Source: Pseudomonas triticifolii (lineage in GTDB: Bacteria > Pseudomonadota > Gammaproteobacteria > Pseudomonadales > Pseudomonadaceae). Taken from it: DNA of 64,000 nucleotides. A model generated the notes under the pieces. That model worked only from the letters and a program-made list of their open reading frames with translations. It did no database searches and was not told the origin of the DNA. The DNA is taken from assembly GCF_014358015.1 (NCBI RefSeq), contig NZ_JACONV010000016.1, positions 43,216 through 107,215 on the forward strand, given 5' to 3'. The position numbers and the translations under genes are program-made. This document shows positions 26,876-35,694 of the stretch, one piece after another; positions within the stretch are counted from its first letter, which is position 1, and each line of letters starts with the position of its first letter.

Positions 26876-27085
26876 TCCGCGCGAATGTCAGCGGCGACAC
26901 GTTTTGCTGCGCATTATCTTTGCAGCGCGACGCGGCACGAAAGGTGCTTGAAACCGGGGCATTGCGTGAATTTTCGATAAAAATCCATGCAACTCAAAAG
27001 ACGCTCCCCCTACTCGCTGGCGGAGGATTGCCGTATAACGGCAACAATCGCGTATCTGGCCACAAAGGACCCACAATAAAAGCTG

Positions 27086-27982
27086 ATGAAAACTCCTAAA
27101 CGCATTGAACCCCTGATCGAAGACGGTCTGGTCGACGAGGTGCTGCGCCCGCTCATGAGTGGTAAAGAGGCAGCTGTTTATGTGGTGCGCTGCGGCAAAG
27201 AGCTGCGGTGTGCCAAGGTTTACAAGGAGGCAAACAAACGCAGTTTCCGCCAGGCGGCCGAGTATCAGGAAGGTCGCAAGGTACGCAACAGTCGACAGGC
27301 CCGGGCCATGGCCAAGGGGTCGAAGTTCGGCCGCAAAGAAACCGAAGACGCGTGGCAGAACGCTGAAGTTGCCGCGTTGTTCCGTCTGGCCAGCGCGGGC
27401 GTGCGAGTGCCCAAGCCGTATGACTTCCTGGAAGGCGTACTGCTAATGGAGCTGGTGGCCGACGAGTATGGCGATGCTGCGCCGCGTCTGAACGACGTAG
27501 TACTGGAGCCGGATCAGGCGCGTGAATACCACGCGTTCCTGATCGAGCAGATCGTGCTGATGTTGTGTGCCGGTCTGGTGCACGGTGACCTTTCCGAGTT
27601 CAACGTGCTGCTGGCGCCGAGTGGTCCGGTCATCATCGACCTGCCGCAGGCGGTGGATGCGGCGGGCAACAACCACGCATTCAGCATGCTGGAGCGTGAC
27701 GTCGGCAACATGGCCTTGTACTTCGGCCGTTTTGCGCCGGAACTCAGAAAGACCAAATACGCCAAGGAAATGTGGTCGTATTACGAAGCCGGTACGTTAT
27801 CGCCGACTACGGTGTTGACCGGTGAATTCGACGAGCCGGAGGACGAAGCCGATGTGGGCGGCGTGCTGCGCGAAATCGAAGCCGCCCGTCTGGACGAAGC
27901 CCGTCGTCAGGCCGCCCGCGCCGCCGACGATGCGCCACCGGGCAAGTCCACGGAAGAGCCTCCGCCGCCGTGGTTGCAGTGA
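27086..27982 (+). CDS. RIO1-family protein kinase
   Basis: A 298-residue atypical serine kinase. Visible blocks are a flexible P-loop region (LMSGKEAAVYVVRCGKELRC), the ATP-binding Lys in CAKVYKE, the RIO-specific helix FRQAAEYQEGRKVRNSRQAR, the catalytic loop VHGDLSEFNVLL and the metal-binding IIDLPQAVD, where DLPQ replaces the DFG of normal kinases as usual for RIO1 proteins. The C-terminal tail is acidic and Ala/Pro-rich. Bacterial RIO kinases have unknown targets. The gene stands alone. Confidence 0.9.
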   Translation: MKTPKRIEPLIEDGLVDEVLRPLMSGKEAAVYVVRCGKELRCAKVYKEANKRSFRQAAEYQEGRKVRNSRQARAMAKGSKFGRKETEDAWQNAEVAALFRLASAGVRVPKPYDFLEGVLLMELVADEYGDAAPRLNDVVLEPDQAREYHAFLIEQIVLMLCAGLVHGDLSEFNVLLAPSGPVIIDLPQAVDAAGNNHAFSMLERDVGNMALYFGRFAPELRKTKYAKEMWSYYEAGTLSPTTVLTGEFDEPEDEADVGGVLREIEAARLDEARRQAARAADDAPPGKSTEEPPPPWLQ

Positions 27983-27992
27983 CCTGACCGGC

Positions 27993-28025
27993 AGCTCCGC
28001 GTCGCTAACAGTCGGACGCGGAGCT
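27993..28025. terminator. bidirectional hairpin between the RIO kinase and cueR
   Basis: An 11-bp perfect inverted repeat (AGCTCCGCGTC and its complement, loop of 11 nt) lies in the 48-nt gap between two convergent genes. There is no long T-run on either side. Position and strength suggest a shared terminator. Confidence 0.6.
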
Positions 28026-28030
28026 CCTTG

Positions 28031-28432
28031 TCACGAACAGCACCCGCCCGACGCCAGATCCTTGAGGATCGGGCAATCAGGTCGGTCGTTGCCCTGGCAG
28101 TGCTCCATCAGATCCTGAAGCGTGTCGCGCAGTCCTGCCAGTTCGTTGATCTTCTGGTTCAACGCGAGGATGTGCTGGCGGGCGAGGGCTTTGACGTCGG
28201 CGCTGGCCCGCTGGCGGTCCTGCCACAGGGTCAGCAGCTTGCCGACTTCCTCCAGTGAAAACCCCAAATCCCGTGAGCGCTTGATGAAGGCCAGGGTGTG
28301 CAGGTCTTCCGGGCTGTACAGCCGATAGCCGCTTTCGCTGCGCTGTGCCGCCTGCAACAGGCTGATGGATTCGTAGTAACGGATCATCTTGGCGCTGAGG
28401 CCACTTTTTTTTGCCGCCTGGCCGATGTTCAT
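28031..28432 (-). CDS. cueR: Cu(I)-responsive MerR-family regulator CueR
   Basis: A 133-residue copper sensor. The N-terminal MerR HTH reads MNIGQAAKKSGLSAKMIRYY. A dimerisation helix follows. The metal loop has Cys112 and Cys120 spaced exactly as in CueR (CQGNDRPDCPILKDL), and a terminal CC pair is also typical. It overlaps the end of copA by 4 bp (ATGA), so copA and cueR form one operon. Two dyads matching CueR sites are present, upstream of copA and of copZ. Confidence 0.95.
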   Translation of the reverse strand: MNIGQAAKKSGLSAKMIRYYESISLLQAAQRSESGYRLYSPEDLHTLAFIKRSRDLGFSLEEVGKLLTLWQDRQRASADVKALARQHILALNQKINELAGLRDTLQDLMEHCQGNDRPDCPILKDLASGGCCS

Positions 28433-30627
28433 GGTGTGTCTCCCGGATCTTTCGGTTTCCAGGTCTTGAGCAGCAGCGCATTGCTCACCACGCTGACGCT
28501 GGACAACGCCATTGCCGCCCCGGCGAGCACCGGGTTGAGATAGCCGAACGCCGCCAAGGGAATACCGATCAGGTTGTAGACGAACGCCCAGAACAGGTTC
28601 TGGCGGATCTTGGCATAGGTTCTGCGGCTGATGTCCAGTGCGGCTGGCACCAGGCGCGGGTCGCCACGCATCAGCGTGATGCCTGCCGCCTGCATGGCCA
28701 CATCCGTGCCGCTGCCCATTGCGATACCGATATCGGCGGCGGCCAGGGCGGGGGCATCGTTGATGCCGTCGCCGACCATGGCCACCACATTGTGGGCTTT
28801 CAGTTGCGTCACGGTCGCCGATTTGTCGGCGGGCAAAACTTCGGCGTGCACGTCATGAATGCCCAGCGCCTTGGCCACCACTTGCGCGCTGCCGCGATTG
28901 TCGCCGGTCAGCAGGTGACTGGTGATCCCGCGTGCATTGAGCTCGCGTACCGCCTCGTCGGTGCCCGGCTTGAGCGAATCTCCGAAGGCGAGCAAGCCGA
29001 TGACGTGCGGGTCAGGTGCCTGTTCGATCAGCCAGGAAAGCGTCCGTCCCTCGGCTTCCCAGATGCGCGCCGACTCGAGCAGATCGCCCATCGGCAGGCC
29101 GCTTTCTTCCAGCAGGCGTCGATTGCCCAAAACCAGCTGATGGCCTTGAACCGTGCCGGCAATGCCGCGCCCGCTCAGTGCGTGGCTGTGTTCGATCTCG
29201 TCCAGCGTCAGTTGCCATTCGCGACAGACGTCCAGCACGGCCTTGGCCAGTGGATGCTCACTACCGCGCTGCAGGGCACCGGCCCGTTGCAGGAGTTGTT
29301 CTTCATTGCCCTCCAGCGCAATCATGTTGGTGATGCGCGGGGTGCCTGAGGTCAGCGTGCCGGTCTTGTCGAACACCACTGCGGTGACTTCATGGGCGCG
29401 TTCCAGGGCTTCGGCGTCCTTGATCAGAATGCCGTAGCGCGCAGCAACCCCGGTGCCGGCCATGATCGCCGTGGGCGTGGCTAACCCCAGCGCACACGGG
29501 CAAGCAATCACCAGCACTGTGACCGCGTTGATCACGGCCACTTCCAGCGACGCGCCGACCAGCAGCCAGCCTGCCAGGGTGACGAACGCAATCAGCAGCA
29601 CGACAGGCACAAAGACCTGACTGACCCGGTCCACCAGACGCTGGATGGGCGCCTTGCCGGTCTGGGCGTCCTCGACCAGACGAATGATGCGCGCCAGGAC
29701 CGTTTCCGAGCCCAGCGCAGTCACTTTCACCAGCAATAGGCCTTCGCCATTGATGGCACCGCCCGTCACCCGGTCGCCGGGTTCCTTGGTCACCGGAAGG
29801 CTCTCGCCGGTAATCAGCGCTTCGTCGGCATGGCTGTGACCTTCGATGACCTCGCCGTCCACTGGAAAACGCTCGCCGGGTTTGATCCTTACCCGGTCAT
29901 CCAGCTGCAACTCGCTGATGGCAACTTCCTGTTCGACGCCGTCGATCACACGCAAGGCCCGGTCCGGCCGTAACGCCTCCAGAGCGCGGATCGCACTGGC
30001 AGTCTGGCGCTTGGCGCGGCTTTCCAGGTATTTGCCCAGCAGCACCAGCGCGATGACCACGGCCGAGGCTTCGAAATACAGATGCGGCGTGGTGCCTGGC
30101 GCGGCGTTCAGCCATTGGTAGAGGCTCAAGCCGTACCCGGCGCTGGTGCCAATGGCGACCAACAGGTCCATGTTGCCAGCGCCCGACCTTACGGCCTTCC
30201 AGGCTGCCACGTAAAAGCGCGCACCCAGGATGAACTGCACAGGCGTGGCCAGCGCAGCCTGAGCCCATGCAGGCAACATCCAGTGCACGCCCAGCGGCGA
30301 GAGCATCATGGGCACGATCAGCGGCACCGCTAGAGCGATGGCCAGCAGCAGCGCCCAGCGTTCGCGGTGCAGGCTGCGGACCTTGCGATCGGCTTCGATG
30401 CGTTCGTCCTGCAGCAGGGTCGCGCCATAGCCGGCGTTGCTGACGGCGCTGATCAGGGTGTCTGGATCGGTCTTGGGTTCGGCCTGCACATGGGCGCGTT
30501 CGCTGGCCAGGTTGACCGTCACGCTGTTGACCCCCGGCACCTTGGCCAGGGCACGCTCGACCCGGCCTGCACAACTGGCGCAGGTCATGCCGCTGATGGG
30601 CAGGTCGAAGGTGATGGTGTCTTGCAT
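28429..30627 (-). CDS. copA: Cu(+)-exporting P1B-type ATPase
   Basis: A 732-residue copper pump. One N-terminal metal-binding domain has GMTCASC (Cys16 and Cys19). The membrane part includes the transport motif CPCALGLATPTA. The actuator has a TGES loop (ITGESLPVTKE), the phosphorylation site is DKTGTLTSGT, the nucleotide domain has SEHPLAKAV, and the hinge is MVGDGINDAPALAAADIGIA. GGGAG lies 8 nt before the ATG at 30627. It is expected to export cytosolic Cu(I) to the periplasm. It is co-transcribed with cueR and preceded by a CueR-type promoter. Confidence 0.96.
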   Translation of the reverse strand: MQDTITFDLPISGMTCASCAGRVERALAKVPGVNSVTVNLASERAHVQAEPKTDPDTLISAVSNAGYGATLLQDERIEADRKVRSLHRERWALLLAIALAVPLIVPMMLSPLGVHWMLPAWAQAALATPVQFILGARFYVAAWKAVRSGAGNMDLLVAIGTSAGYGLSLYQWLNAAPGTTPHLYFEASAVVIALVLLGKYLESRAKRQTASAIRALEALRPDRALRVIDGVEQEVAISELQLDDRVRIKPGERFPVDGEVIEGHSHADEALITGESLPVTKEPGDRVTGGAINGEGLLLVKVTALGSETVLARIIRLVEDAQTGKAPIQRLVDRVSQVFVPVVLLIAFVTLAGWLLVGASLEVAVINAVTVLVIACPCALGLATPTAIMAGTGVAARYGILIKDAEALERAHEVTAVVFDKTGTLTSGTPRITNMIALEGNEEQLLQRAGALQRGSEHPLAKAVLDVCREWQLTLDEIEHSHALSGRGIAGTVQGHQLVLGNRRLLEESGLPMGDLLESARIWEAEGRTLSWLIEQAPDPHVIGLLAFGDSLKPGTDEAVRELNARGITSHLLTGDNRGSAQVVAKALGIHDVHAEVLPADKSATVTQLKAHNVVAMVGDGINDAPALAAADIGIAMGSGTDVAMQAAGITLMRGDPRLVPAALDISRRTYAKIRQNLFWAFVYNLIGIPLAAFGYLNPVLAGAAMALSSVSVVSNALLLKTWKPKDPGDTP

Positions 30628-30663
30628 CTCTTTCACTCCCTGAGGCTGGATACCTGCAAGGAT

Positions 30664-30689
30664 CAACCTTGCCACAGGGGCAAGGTCAA
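30664..30689 (-). promoter_or_regulatory. CueR-type operator/promoter of copA
   Basis: A near-perfect CueR box: 8-bp arms ACCTTGCC and GGCAAGGT separated by 5 bp (30666-30686), overlapping a TTGACC -35 on the minus strand (30684-30689). A 19-bp spacer to the putative -10 is the elongated spacing used by MerR-family activators. It lies about 40 nt upstream of the copA start. Confidence 0.85.
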
Positions 30690-30696
30690 GCGCGAA

Positions 30697-31077
30697 TCAA
30701 TAGTTGAGGTCGGCTTTCTTGAGGTACATGCCCTTGAGACTGGTCGCGATGCGGTACTTCAGGATGTCGCCTGCGTGCATCTGGATCGTGGTGCTGTTGG
30801 GGGCTTCCATTCCCGGCTCACAGCCTACGATTTTGCCCGGTAGCCGACGCAGACGCACCGAGACCGGCCCGGCCGGCAGATTGAAGGACACCGAGTCCTC
30901 CTGGAAGAGTCGCCCGGCCAGTTGATCCTGAATGTAGATGCCGATTTCACAGGAGGTCGCCACTTCCAGGCGCTCTCTGGAAATGATCAGAATGCCGTAA
31001 TCCTGGGCGGCCTGAACGGCGGGGGCGGCGGCCACTAAACCAAGAATGCTGAAGAGGCTAACTACTGACCAGCGCAT
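30697..31077 (-). CDS. small secreted protein of unknown function
   Basis: A 126-residue protein with a clear signal peptide (MRWSVVSLFSILGLVAAAPA, predicted cleavage after VQA). The mature part is beta-rich, with two Cys residues (TSCEIGIYI and VGCEPG) that could form a disulfide. AGGAG lies 8 nt upstream of the ATG at 31077. It sits between the copA and copZ promoters, pointing the same way as copA. No family name is recognised; a role in copper handling is only suggested by position. Confidence 0.7.
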   Translation of the reverse strand: MRWSVVSLFSILGLVAAAPAVQAAQDYGILIISRERLEVATSCEIGIYIQDQLAGRLFQEDSVSFNLPAGPVSVRLRRLPGKIVGCEPGMEAPNSTTIQMHAGDILKYRIATSLKGMYLKKADLNY

Positions 31078-31161
31078 CGCTGATACTCCTGATGTAAACG
31101 TCGATGGTGGAGCTTGGCTCACGATAGGGCTGAATGCCAGCCCGGCAGTGCATACAAAAAC

Positions 31162-31192
31162 TTGACCTTGCCACGATGGCAAGGTTGAAGAT
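31162..31192 (+). promoter_or_regulatory. CueR-type operator/promoter of copZ
   Basis: The same 8-bp arms as at copA, ACCTTGCC and GGCAAGGT, here with a 5-bp centre (31165-31185). TTGACC at 31162-31167 and a weak -10 (GAAGAT, 31187-31192) are 19 bp apart, the MerR-family spacing. It lies about 30 nt before the copZ start, so copZ should be copper-induced by CueR. Confidence 0.85.
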
Positions 31193-31222
31193 GCCGCTCA
31201 TTCACTCTCAAAGGAGCATCCC

Positions 31223-31420
31223 ATGCAGTTATTCCATGTTCAGGGCATGACCTGTGGTCATTGTGTTCGCGCTGTGACGCAAGCCATCCGGCAGCAAGAT
31301 CCGGCCGCCGAAGTGCAGGTCGAGCTGGCGAGTAAAGAAGTGAAGGTGCAGAGCGTATTGAGTGCCGAGCACATCATTCGGTTGATCGGCGAGGAGGGGT
31401 ATCAGGCGCAGGCGATCTGA
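31223..31420 (+). CDS. copZ: CopZ-like copper chaperone
   Basis: A 65-residue ferredoxin-like HMA domain with the Cu(I)-binding motif GMTCGHC (Cys11 and Cys14). It should carry cytosolic copper to CopA. AAAGGAG precedes the ATG. The upstream CueR box shows co-regulation with copA. Confidence 0.93.
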   Translation: MQLFHVQGMTCGHCVRAVTQAIRQQDPAAEVQVELASKEVKVQSVLSAEHIIRLIGEEGYQAQAI

Positions 31421-31554
31421 TCCGCGCCCGGTTTCCAGACGAACAGCGGCGTAGCCGATTCAGGGCGATTACCGAACACATCGAGTAGTCGCAGCCTTTA
31501 GAAAAGGGGCTCACAGTCGTAACCATAGCTACGCCCATTTGTCTGGTAGTACCC

Positions 31555-33177
31555 ATGACCCTCCGCAGTCTGCGTTTTTCCACCCGCGCTTTTCTCAGCT
31601 TCGGCATCATTTTGTTTCTGCTTCTTGGCCTTGGGGTGTTCTCCATGATCCAGATCGCGAAAATGCGTGAAGTCGTGGTTTATACCGAAGAAGTCTCGCA
31701 CGCGGGCACACGTGCTCTGGCGCGTATCCGGGATAACTCGCTGGGCATTCGTGTCATCAGCCTGCGCATGATGCTCAACCGCGACCCCAAACTCCTGACC
31801 CCATCGGTCGACCGGATGAACTTCCTGATTGGCGAACTGGACAAGTCCATGGCTGAGTACCGTGCTGTTGTACAGCCCGAGTCCGCCAAGGTGTTCACCG
31901 AGATGGAGAGTGTGATTGCCCGGTACAACCAGCAGTTGGTGACCTATCAGGGCCTGTCCCGACAGGACGACACGCCGGCCATGCTGCAATTGCTCAACGG
32001 CACCATTCAGGAATTGTCGAACCAGACCGGCGACCTGTTTAACGCGCTGGTCAAGATCAATGCCCAGAGCGCTGCGCTTTTCACTGCTGATGCGAAACTG
32101 CGTTACGAGTCGGCGATACAAACCAGTGTGATCGTGTTGGTCATCGCATTCGCCCTGACGCTGCTGCTCGCGTGGGTACTGATCCGAAGCATCACGGCAC
32201 CGTTGCGTCAGTCCGTAGCCTTCGCGCGCAGCATTGCCGCTTGCGACCTGACCACCCGAATCGTGATCGATGGAAAAGACGAAGTGTCCGACCTGCAGCA
32301 GGCGCTCGTTGCCATGCAGGGCAGCCTGATCGACACCTTGCGCCTGATCGGCGATTCGTCCACGCAGATGGCGACGGCCGCAGAGGAAATGACGTCGATC
32401 ACCAACCAGACGTCGATGGACCTGAACAGCCAGAACGCCGAAATTCAGCAAGCCGCGACGGCGGTCAACGAGATGACTGCTGCGGTCGAAGAGGTCGCCC
32501 GCAATGCGGTTTCCACGGCTGACGCGTCCAGCACTTCAAGTGCCACGGCCCATGACGGGCGTGAGCGTGTCAGCCTGACGATCCAGTCCATTCAGGCCAT
32601 GAACGCCCGGGTCGATGAGGCCTCTCATTCGGTTCAGGAACTGGCGGTCCACTCTCAGGACATCGGCAAAATCCTCGACGTGATTCGCGGTGTTGCCGAG
32701 CAGACCAATCTGCTGGCACTCAACGCCGCCATCGAAGCTGCCCGTGCCGGTGAGGCCGGACGAGGCTTTGCGGTGGTGGCCGATGAGGTGCGTGCGCTGG
32801 CAGGTCGTACCCAGAGTTCGACGCTGGACATCGAAAAGGTCGTGGGTGCGATCCACGCCGGCACCTCAAAGGTTGTAAGCACCATGCAGGCCAACAACGA
32901 TCATGCGCTGCATACGCTTGAGACCGCCAGGCACGCGGGTTCGGCGCTGGATGAGATCACCGGCGCCATTTCGTTGATCCATGAGCGAAACCTGGTCATT
33001 GCCAGCGCTTCGGAAGAGCAGGCGCAGGTGGCGCGAGAAATCGACCGCAACCTGGTCAACATCCGAGACCTGTCGATTCAAACGTCCGACGGGGCCGGGC
33101 AGATCGACTCGGCCAGTCAGTCGTTATCGACGCTGTCCCACCAGTTGAAATCCATGGTTGATCGATTCCGTTTGTAA
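31555..33177 (+). CDS. methyl-accepting chemotaxis protein
   Basis: A 540-residue chemoreceptor. TM1 is at about 13-33 (FLSFGIILFLLLGLGVFSM), a periplasmic four-helix-bundle ligand domain spans about 34-188, and TM2 about 189-210 (VIVLVIAFALTLLLAWVLI). HAMP follows (ITAPLRQSVAFARSIAACDL), then the signalling domain with the highly conserved tip EQTNLLALNAAIEAARAGEA and GRGFAVVADEVRALAGRT. There is no C-terminal CheR-binding pentapeptide. The ligand is not predictable. A strong intrinsic terminator follows. Confidence 0.94.
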   Translation: MTLRSLRFSTRAFLSFGIILFLLLGLGVFSMIQIAKMREVVVYTEEVSHAGTRALARIRDNSLGIRVISLRMMLNRDPKLLTPSVDRMNFLIGELDKSMAEYRAVVQPESAKVFTEMESVIARYNQQLVTYQGLSRQDDTPAMLQLLNGTIQELSNQTGDLFNALVKINAQSAALFTADAKLRYESAIQTSVIVLVIAFALTLLLAWVLIRSITAPLRQSVAFARSIAACDLTTRIVIDGKDEVSDLQQALVAMQGSLIDTLRLIGDSSTQMATAAEEMTSITNQTSMDLNSQNAEIQQAATAVNEMTAAVEEVARNAVSTADASSTSSATAHDGRERVSLTIQSIQAMNARVDEASHSVQELAVHSQDIGKILDVIRGVAEQTNLLALNAAIEAARAGEAGRGFAVVADEVRALAGRTQSSTLDIEKVVGAIHAGTSKVVSTMQANNDHALHTLETARHAGSALDEITGAISLIHERNLVIASASEEQAQVAREIDRNLVNIRDLSIQTSDGAGQIDSASQSLSTLSHQLKSMVDRFRL

Positions 33178-33184
33178 GGCGCGA

Positions 33185-33216
33185 GGCGATCAGGTTGGCA
33201 ACCTGATCGCCTTTTT
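33185..33216 (+). terminator. intrinsic terminator after the chemoreceptor gene
   Basis: A 12-bp perfect stem (GGCGATCAGGTT and its complement, 3-nt loop) is directly followed by TTTTT, eight bases after the stop codon of the chemoreceptor gene. Confidence 0.92.
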
Positions 33217-33313
33217 GCTTTGAAAAATCTTGAATTAATTTCTCCGCGTTTCGTCCCCTGCAACCCAAGCCGGTTAGACTAACCCGCTGCCCTGCATCGC
33301 TTATGGACGCCCG

Positions 33314-34510
33314 ATGAACTTACGCACCATCCTTATTCTTGGCTCGCTCAGCGCCTTCGGCCCGTTGGCCATCGATTTCTATCTGCCTGGTTTTCCTGCC
33401 ATGGCCTTGTATTTCGCCACCGATGAAAAGCATGTCCAGTTGACCCTGGCGGCGTATTTCCTCGGTCTGTCACTGGGGCAACTGGCCTACGGGCCGGTGG
33501 CTGACCGGTTCGGGCGGCGCATTCCGATGCTGGTGGGCGTCAGCCTGTTCACGCTGGCGTCGGTCGCCTGTGCCTTCGCGCCGAGCCTTGAGTGGCTGAT
33601 TGGCGCACGCTTCGTTCAGGCGCTTGGCGGCTGTGCGGGCATGGTGTTGTCGCGGGCGATTGTCAGCGACAAATGCAATGCCGTGGAATCGGCCAAGGTG
33701 TTCTCGCAACTGATGCTGGTCATGGGGCTGGCGCCGATTCTGGCACCGATGCTGGGCGGGGTATTGGTCGGCGCATATGGCTGGCAGTCGATTTTCATTT
33801 GCCTGACGTTGTTCAGTGCGCTTTGCCTGACCGCTGTTGCGCTGGGTTTGCCGGAAAGTATGCCTGACAGCACGCCGCGTCAGCCGCTCAGTGGCGCGCT
33901 GCGTCAATACGGGCGGCTGCTGACTGACCGCGTCTTTATCGGGCACGCGCTCACGGGCGGTATCGCCATGGCGGGCATGTTCGCTTATGTGGCGGGGTCG
34001 CCGTTCGTGTTCATCAAGCTGTATGGCGTGCCCGCCGAGCACTATGGCTGGCTGTTCGGGATGAATGCGGCGGGCTTCATTCTGGTCGCGCAGATCAATG
34101 CGCGCATTCTGCGCAAGGCCGGTCCTGCCTTTCTGCTGACGCGCACGGTGTGGGTTTATCTTGCTGCGGGTCTGGTGTTGCTCGGCATCACTACCTTACG
34201 CACCGAGGCGCTCTGGCCGCTGCTGGTGCCGCTGTTCATCTGTGTGGCCAGTCTGGGCTGCATCATTCCCAACGCCTCGGCTTGCGCCATGAATGGTCAG
34301 TGGGCGCGCGCGGGCAGTGCCTCTGCCTTGCTGGGCTGTCTACAGTTCAGTGTGGCGGCGGCTGCGGCGAGCCTGGTAGGTGTGCTGCACGACGGCACTG
34401 CAACGCCCATGGCACTGGTCATCAGCCTGTGTGGCGTGCTGTCGGTCAGTGCGTCGGTGTACACGCGTCGTCTGCAGGCCCGACGTGACGCTCAGGTCGC
34501 GCCAGCCTGA
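33314..34510 (+). CDS. Bcr/CflA-family MFS drug exporter
   Basis: A 398-residue, 12-helix major-facilitator protein. It starts with the Bcr-type FGPLAIDFYLPGFPAMA and has motif A in LAYGPVADRFGRRIPM and motif C-like LAPILAPMLGG. Bcr/CflA proteins export bicyclomycin, chloramphenicol or dipeptides, but the substrate here is not determined. A hairpin follows before the convergent oxidoreductase gene. Confidence 0.92.
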   Translation: MNLRTILILGSLSAFGPLAIDFYLPGFPAMALYFATDEKHVQLTLAAYFLGLSLGQLAYGPVADRFGRRIPMLVGVSLFTLASVACAFAPSLEWLIGARFVQALGGCAGMVLSRAIVSDKCNAVESAKVFSQLMLVMGLAPILAPMLGGVLVGAYGWQSIFICLTLFSALCLTAVALGLPESMPDSTPRQPLSGALRQYGRLLTDRVFIGHALTGGIAMAGMFAYVAGSPFVFIKLYGVPAEHYGWLFGMNAAGFILVAQINARILRKAGPAFLLTRTVWVYLAAGLVLLGITTLRTEALWPLLVPLFICVASLGCIIPNASACAMNGQWARAGSASALLGCLQFSVAAAAASLVGVLHDGTATPMALVISLCGVLSVSASVYTRRLQARRDAQVAPA

Positions 34511-34518
34511 TCGAAAGA

Positions 34519-34554
34519 GGCGTTGTGGCAGTCGAGGGCGACTGACACAACGCC
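34519..34554. terminator. hairpin shared by the MFS and oxidoreductase genes
   Basis: GGCGTTGTG and CACAACGCC (9 bp), then one mismatch and a further 6-bp stem (CAGTCG/CGACTG) with a 4-nt loop. It lies in the 56-nt gap between two convergent genes. It lacks a T-run but is a strong structure in terminator position. Confidence 0.6.
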
Positions 34555-34566
34555 AACGGGGGCTGA

Positions 34567-35580
34567 TCAGAACCCTTCAAGCACGATCTTGCCCTTGGCC
34601 TTGCCGCTTTCCAGCAGCGCGTGAGCACGACGCAGGTTCTCGGCGTTGATGCGGCCGAAGTGTTCGCCGAAGGTGGTTTTCAGCGTGCCGGCGTCCACCA
34701 GTTCGGCCACACGATTGAGCAGATTGTGCTGCTCGATGATGTCGTCGGTCTCGAACATCGAGCGGGTGTACATGAACTCCCAGTGCAGCGACAGGCTCTT
34801 GCGCTTGAGCTTGGAGACATCCAGCGACTTGGGGTCGTCGATCAGGCCCAGCTTGCCCTGGGGTTTGAGGGCTTCGACCAGTTGATCCAGGTGGTGCTCG
34901 GTCTGGGTCAGACTGGCCACGTGGGTGACAGCGGCGATGCCAACGCGCTTGAGCTCTTCGCTCAGCGGCTTGCTGTGGTCCAGCACTTCATGGGCACCCA
35001 GTTCACGCACCCAGCTTTCGGTCTCGGCGCGTGAAGCGGTGCCGATGACGTTCAGCGCGGTCAATTGACGCGCCAGTTGCGTGAGGATCGAACCGACGCC
35101 GCCTGCGGCACCGACGATCAACAGGCTTTGCCCGCTTTCACCTTTGCCCTGTGCGATCTGCAGGCGCTCGAACAACAGCTCCCACGCGGTAATGGCCGTC
35201 AGCGGCAGCGCGGCGGCGTGGGCAAAGCTCAGTGATTTGGGCATGTGGCCAACGATGCGTTCATCCACCACGTGCAGCTCGCTGTTGGCACCCGGGCGTA
35301 TCAACGAGCCTGCGTAGTAGACCTTGTCGCCTGGCTTGAACAGCGTGACGTTGCTGCCAACGGCTTTCACCACGCCCGCCACGTCCCAGCCCAGCACTTT
35401 GGCTGCGCCATCTTCAGGCTGGACGTTCTGCCGGATCTTGGTGTCCACCGGGTTCACGGAAATGGCCTTGACCTCGACCAGCAGGTCACGCGCACCAGCA
35501 ACCGGCTCTGGTAGCTCAACGTCCTGCAAGGCCTCGGGGTTGCTGGCCGGCAGGGATTGGTAATAAGCAACAGCCTTCAT
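34567..35580 (-). CDS. zinc-independent alcohol dehydrogenase/quinone oxidoreductase family protein
   Basis: A 337-residue MDR-family NAD(P)H oxidoreductase. The N-terminal GroES-like domain shows VNPVDTKIRQNV and LGWDVAGVVKAVGS. The Rossmann domain has the cofactor loop LLIVGAAGGVGSILTQLARQ. The structural-zinc Cys cluster of true alcohol dehydrogenases is absent, as in the zinc-type-like/quinone reductase branch. A divergent LysR gene 115 bp away is the likely regulator, and a 6-bp inverted repeat lies between them. Confidence 0.9.
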   Translation of the reverse strand: MKAVAYYQSLPASNPEALQDVELPEPVAGARDLLVEVKAISVNPVDTKIRQNVQPEDGAAKVLGWDVAGVVKAVGSNVTLFKPGDKVYYAGSLIRPGANSELHVVDERIVGHMPKSLSFAHAAALPLTAITAWELLFERLQIAQGKGESGQSLLIVGAAGGVGSILTQLARQLTALNVIGTASRAETESWVRELGAHEVLDHSKPLSEELKRVGIAAVTHVASLTQTEHHLDQLVEALKPQGKLGLIDDPKSLDVSKLKRKSLSLHWEFMYTRSMFETDDIIEQHNLLNRVAELVDAGTLKTTFGEHFGRINAENLRRAHALLESGKAKGKIVLEGF

Positions 35581-35601
35581 GAGCGGGTCCTCGCGAGAAA
35601 A

Positions 35602-35619
35602 AATGATGAGTGGATCATT
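35602..35619. promoter_or_regulatory. possible LysR operator
   Basis: AATGAT and ATCATT form a perfect inverted repeat with a 6-bp centre in the divergent promoter region between the oxidoreductase and LysR genes. Size and position suit a LysR-type binding site. Confidence 0.4.
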
Positions 35620-35694
35620 AGGTATTTCCCGTCAAGATAAAACCCGCTAAAACGGTAGTCTCTTTCAATATTATTTTGATAATCCGAGGTGGCC

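Noticed and set aside
27086..27982. RIO kinase with an abnormal active site
   Set aside because: DLPQ in place of DFG looked odd at first, but the D-x-x-Q pattern is normal in the RIO1 family.
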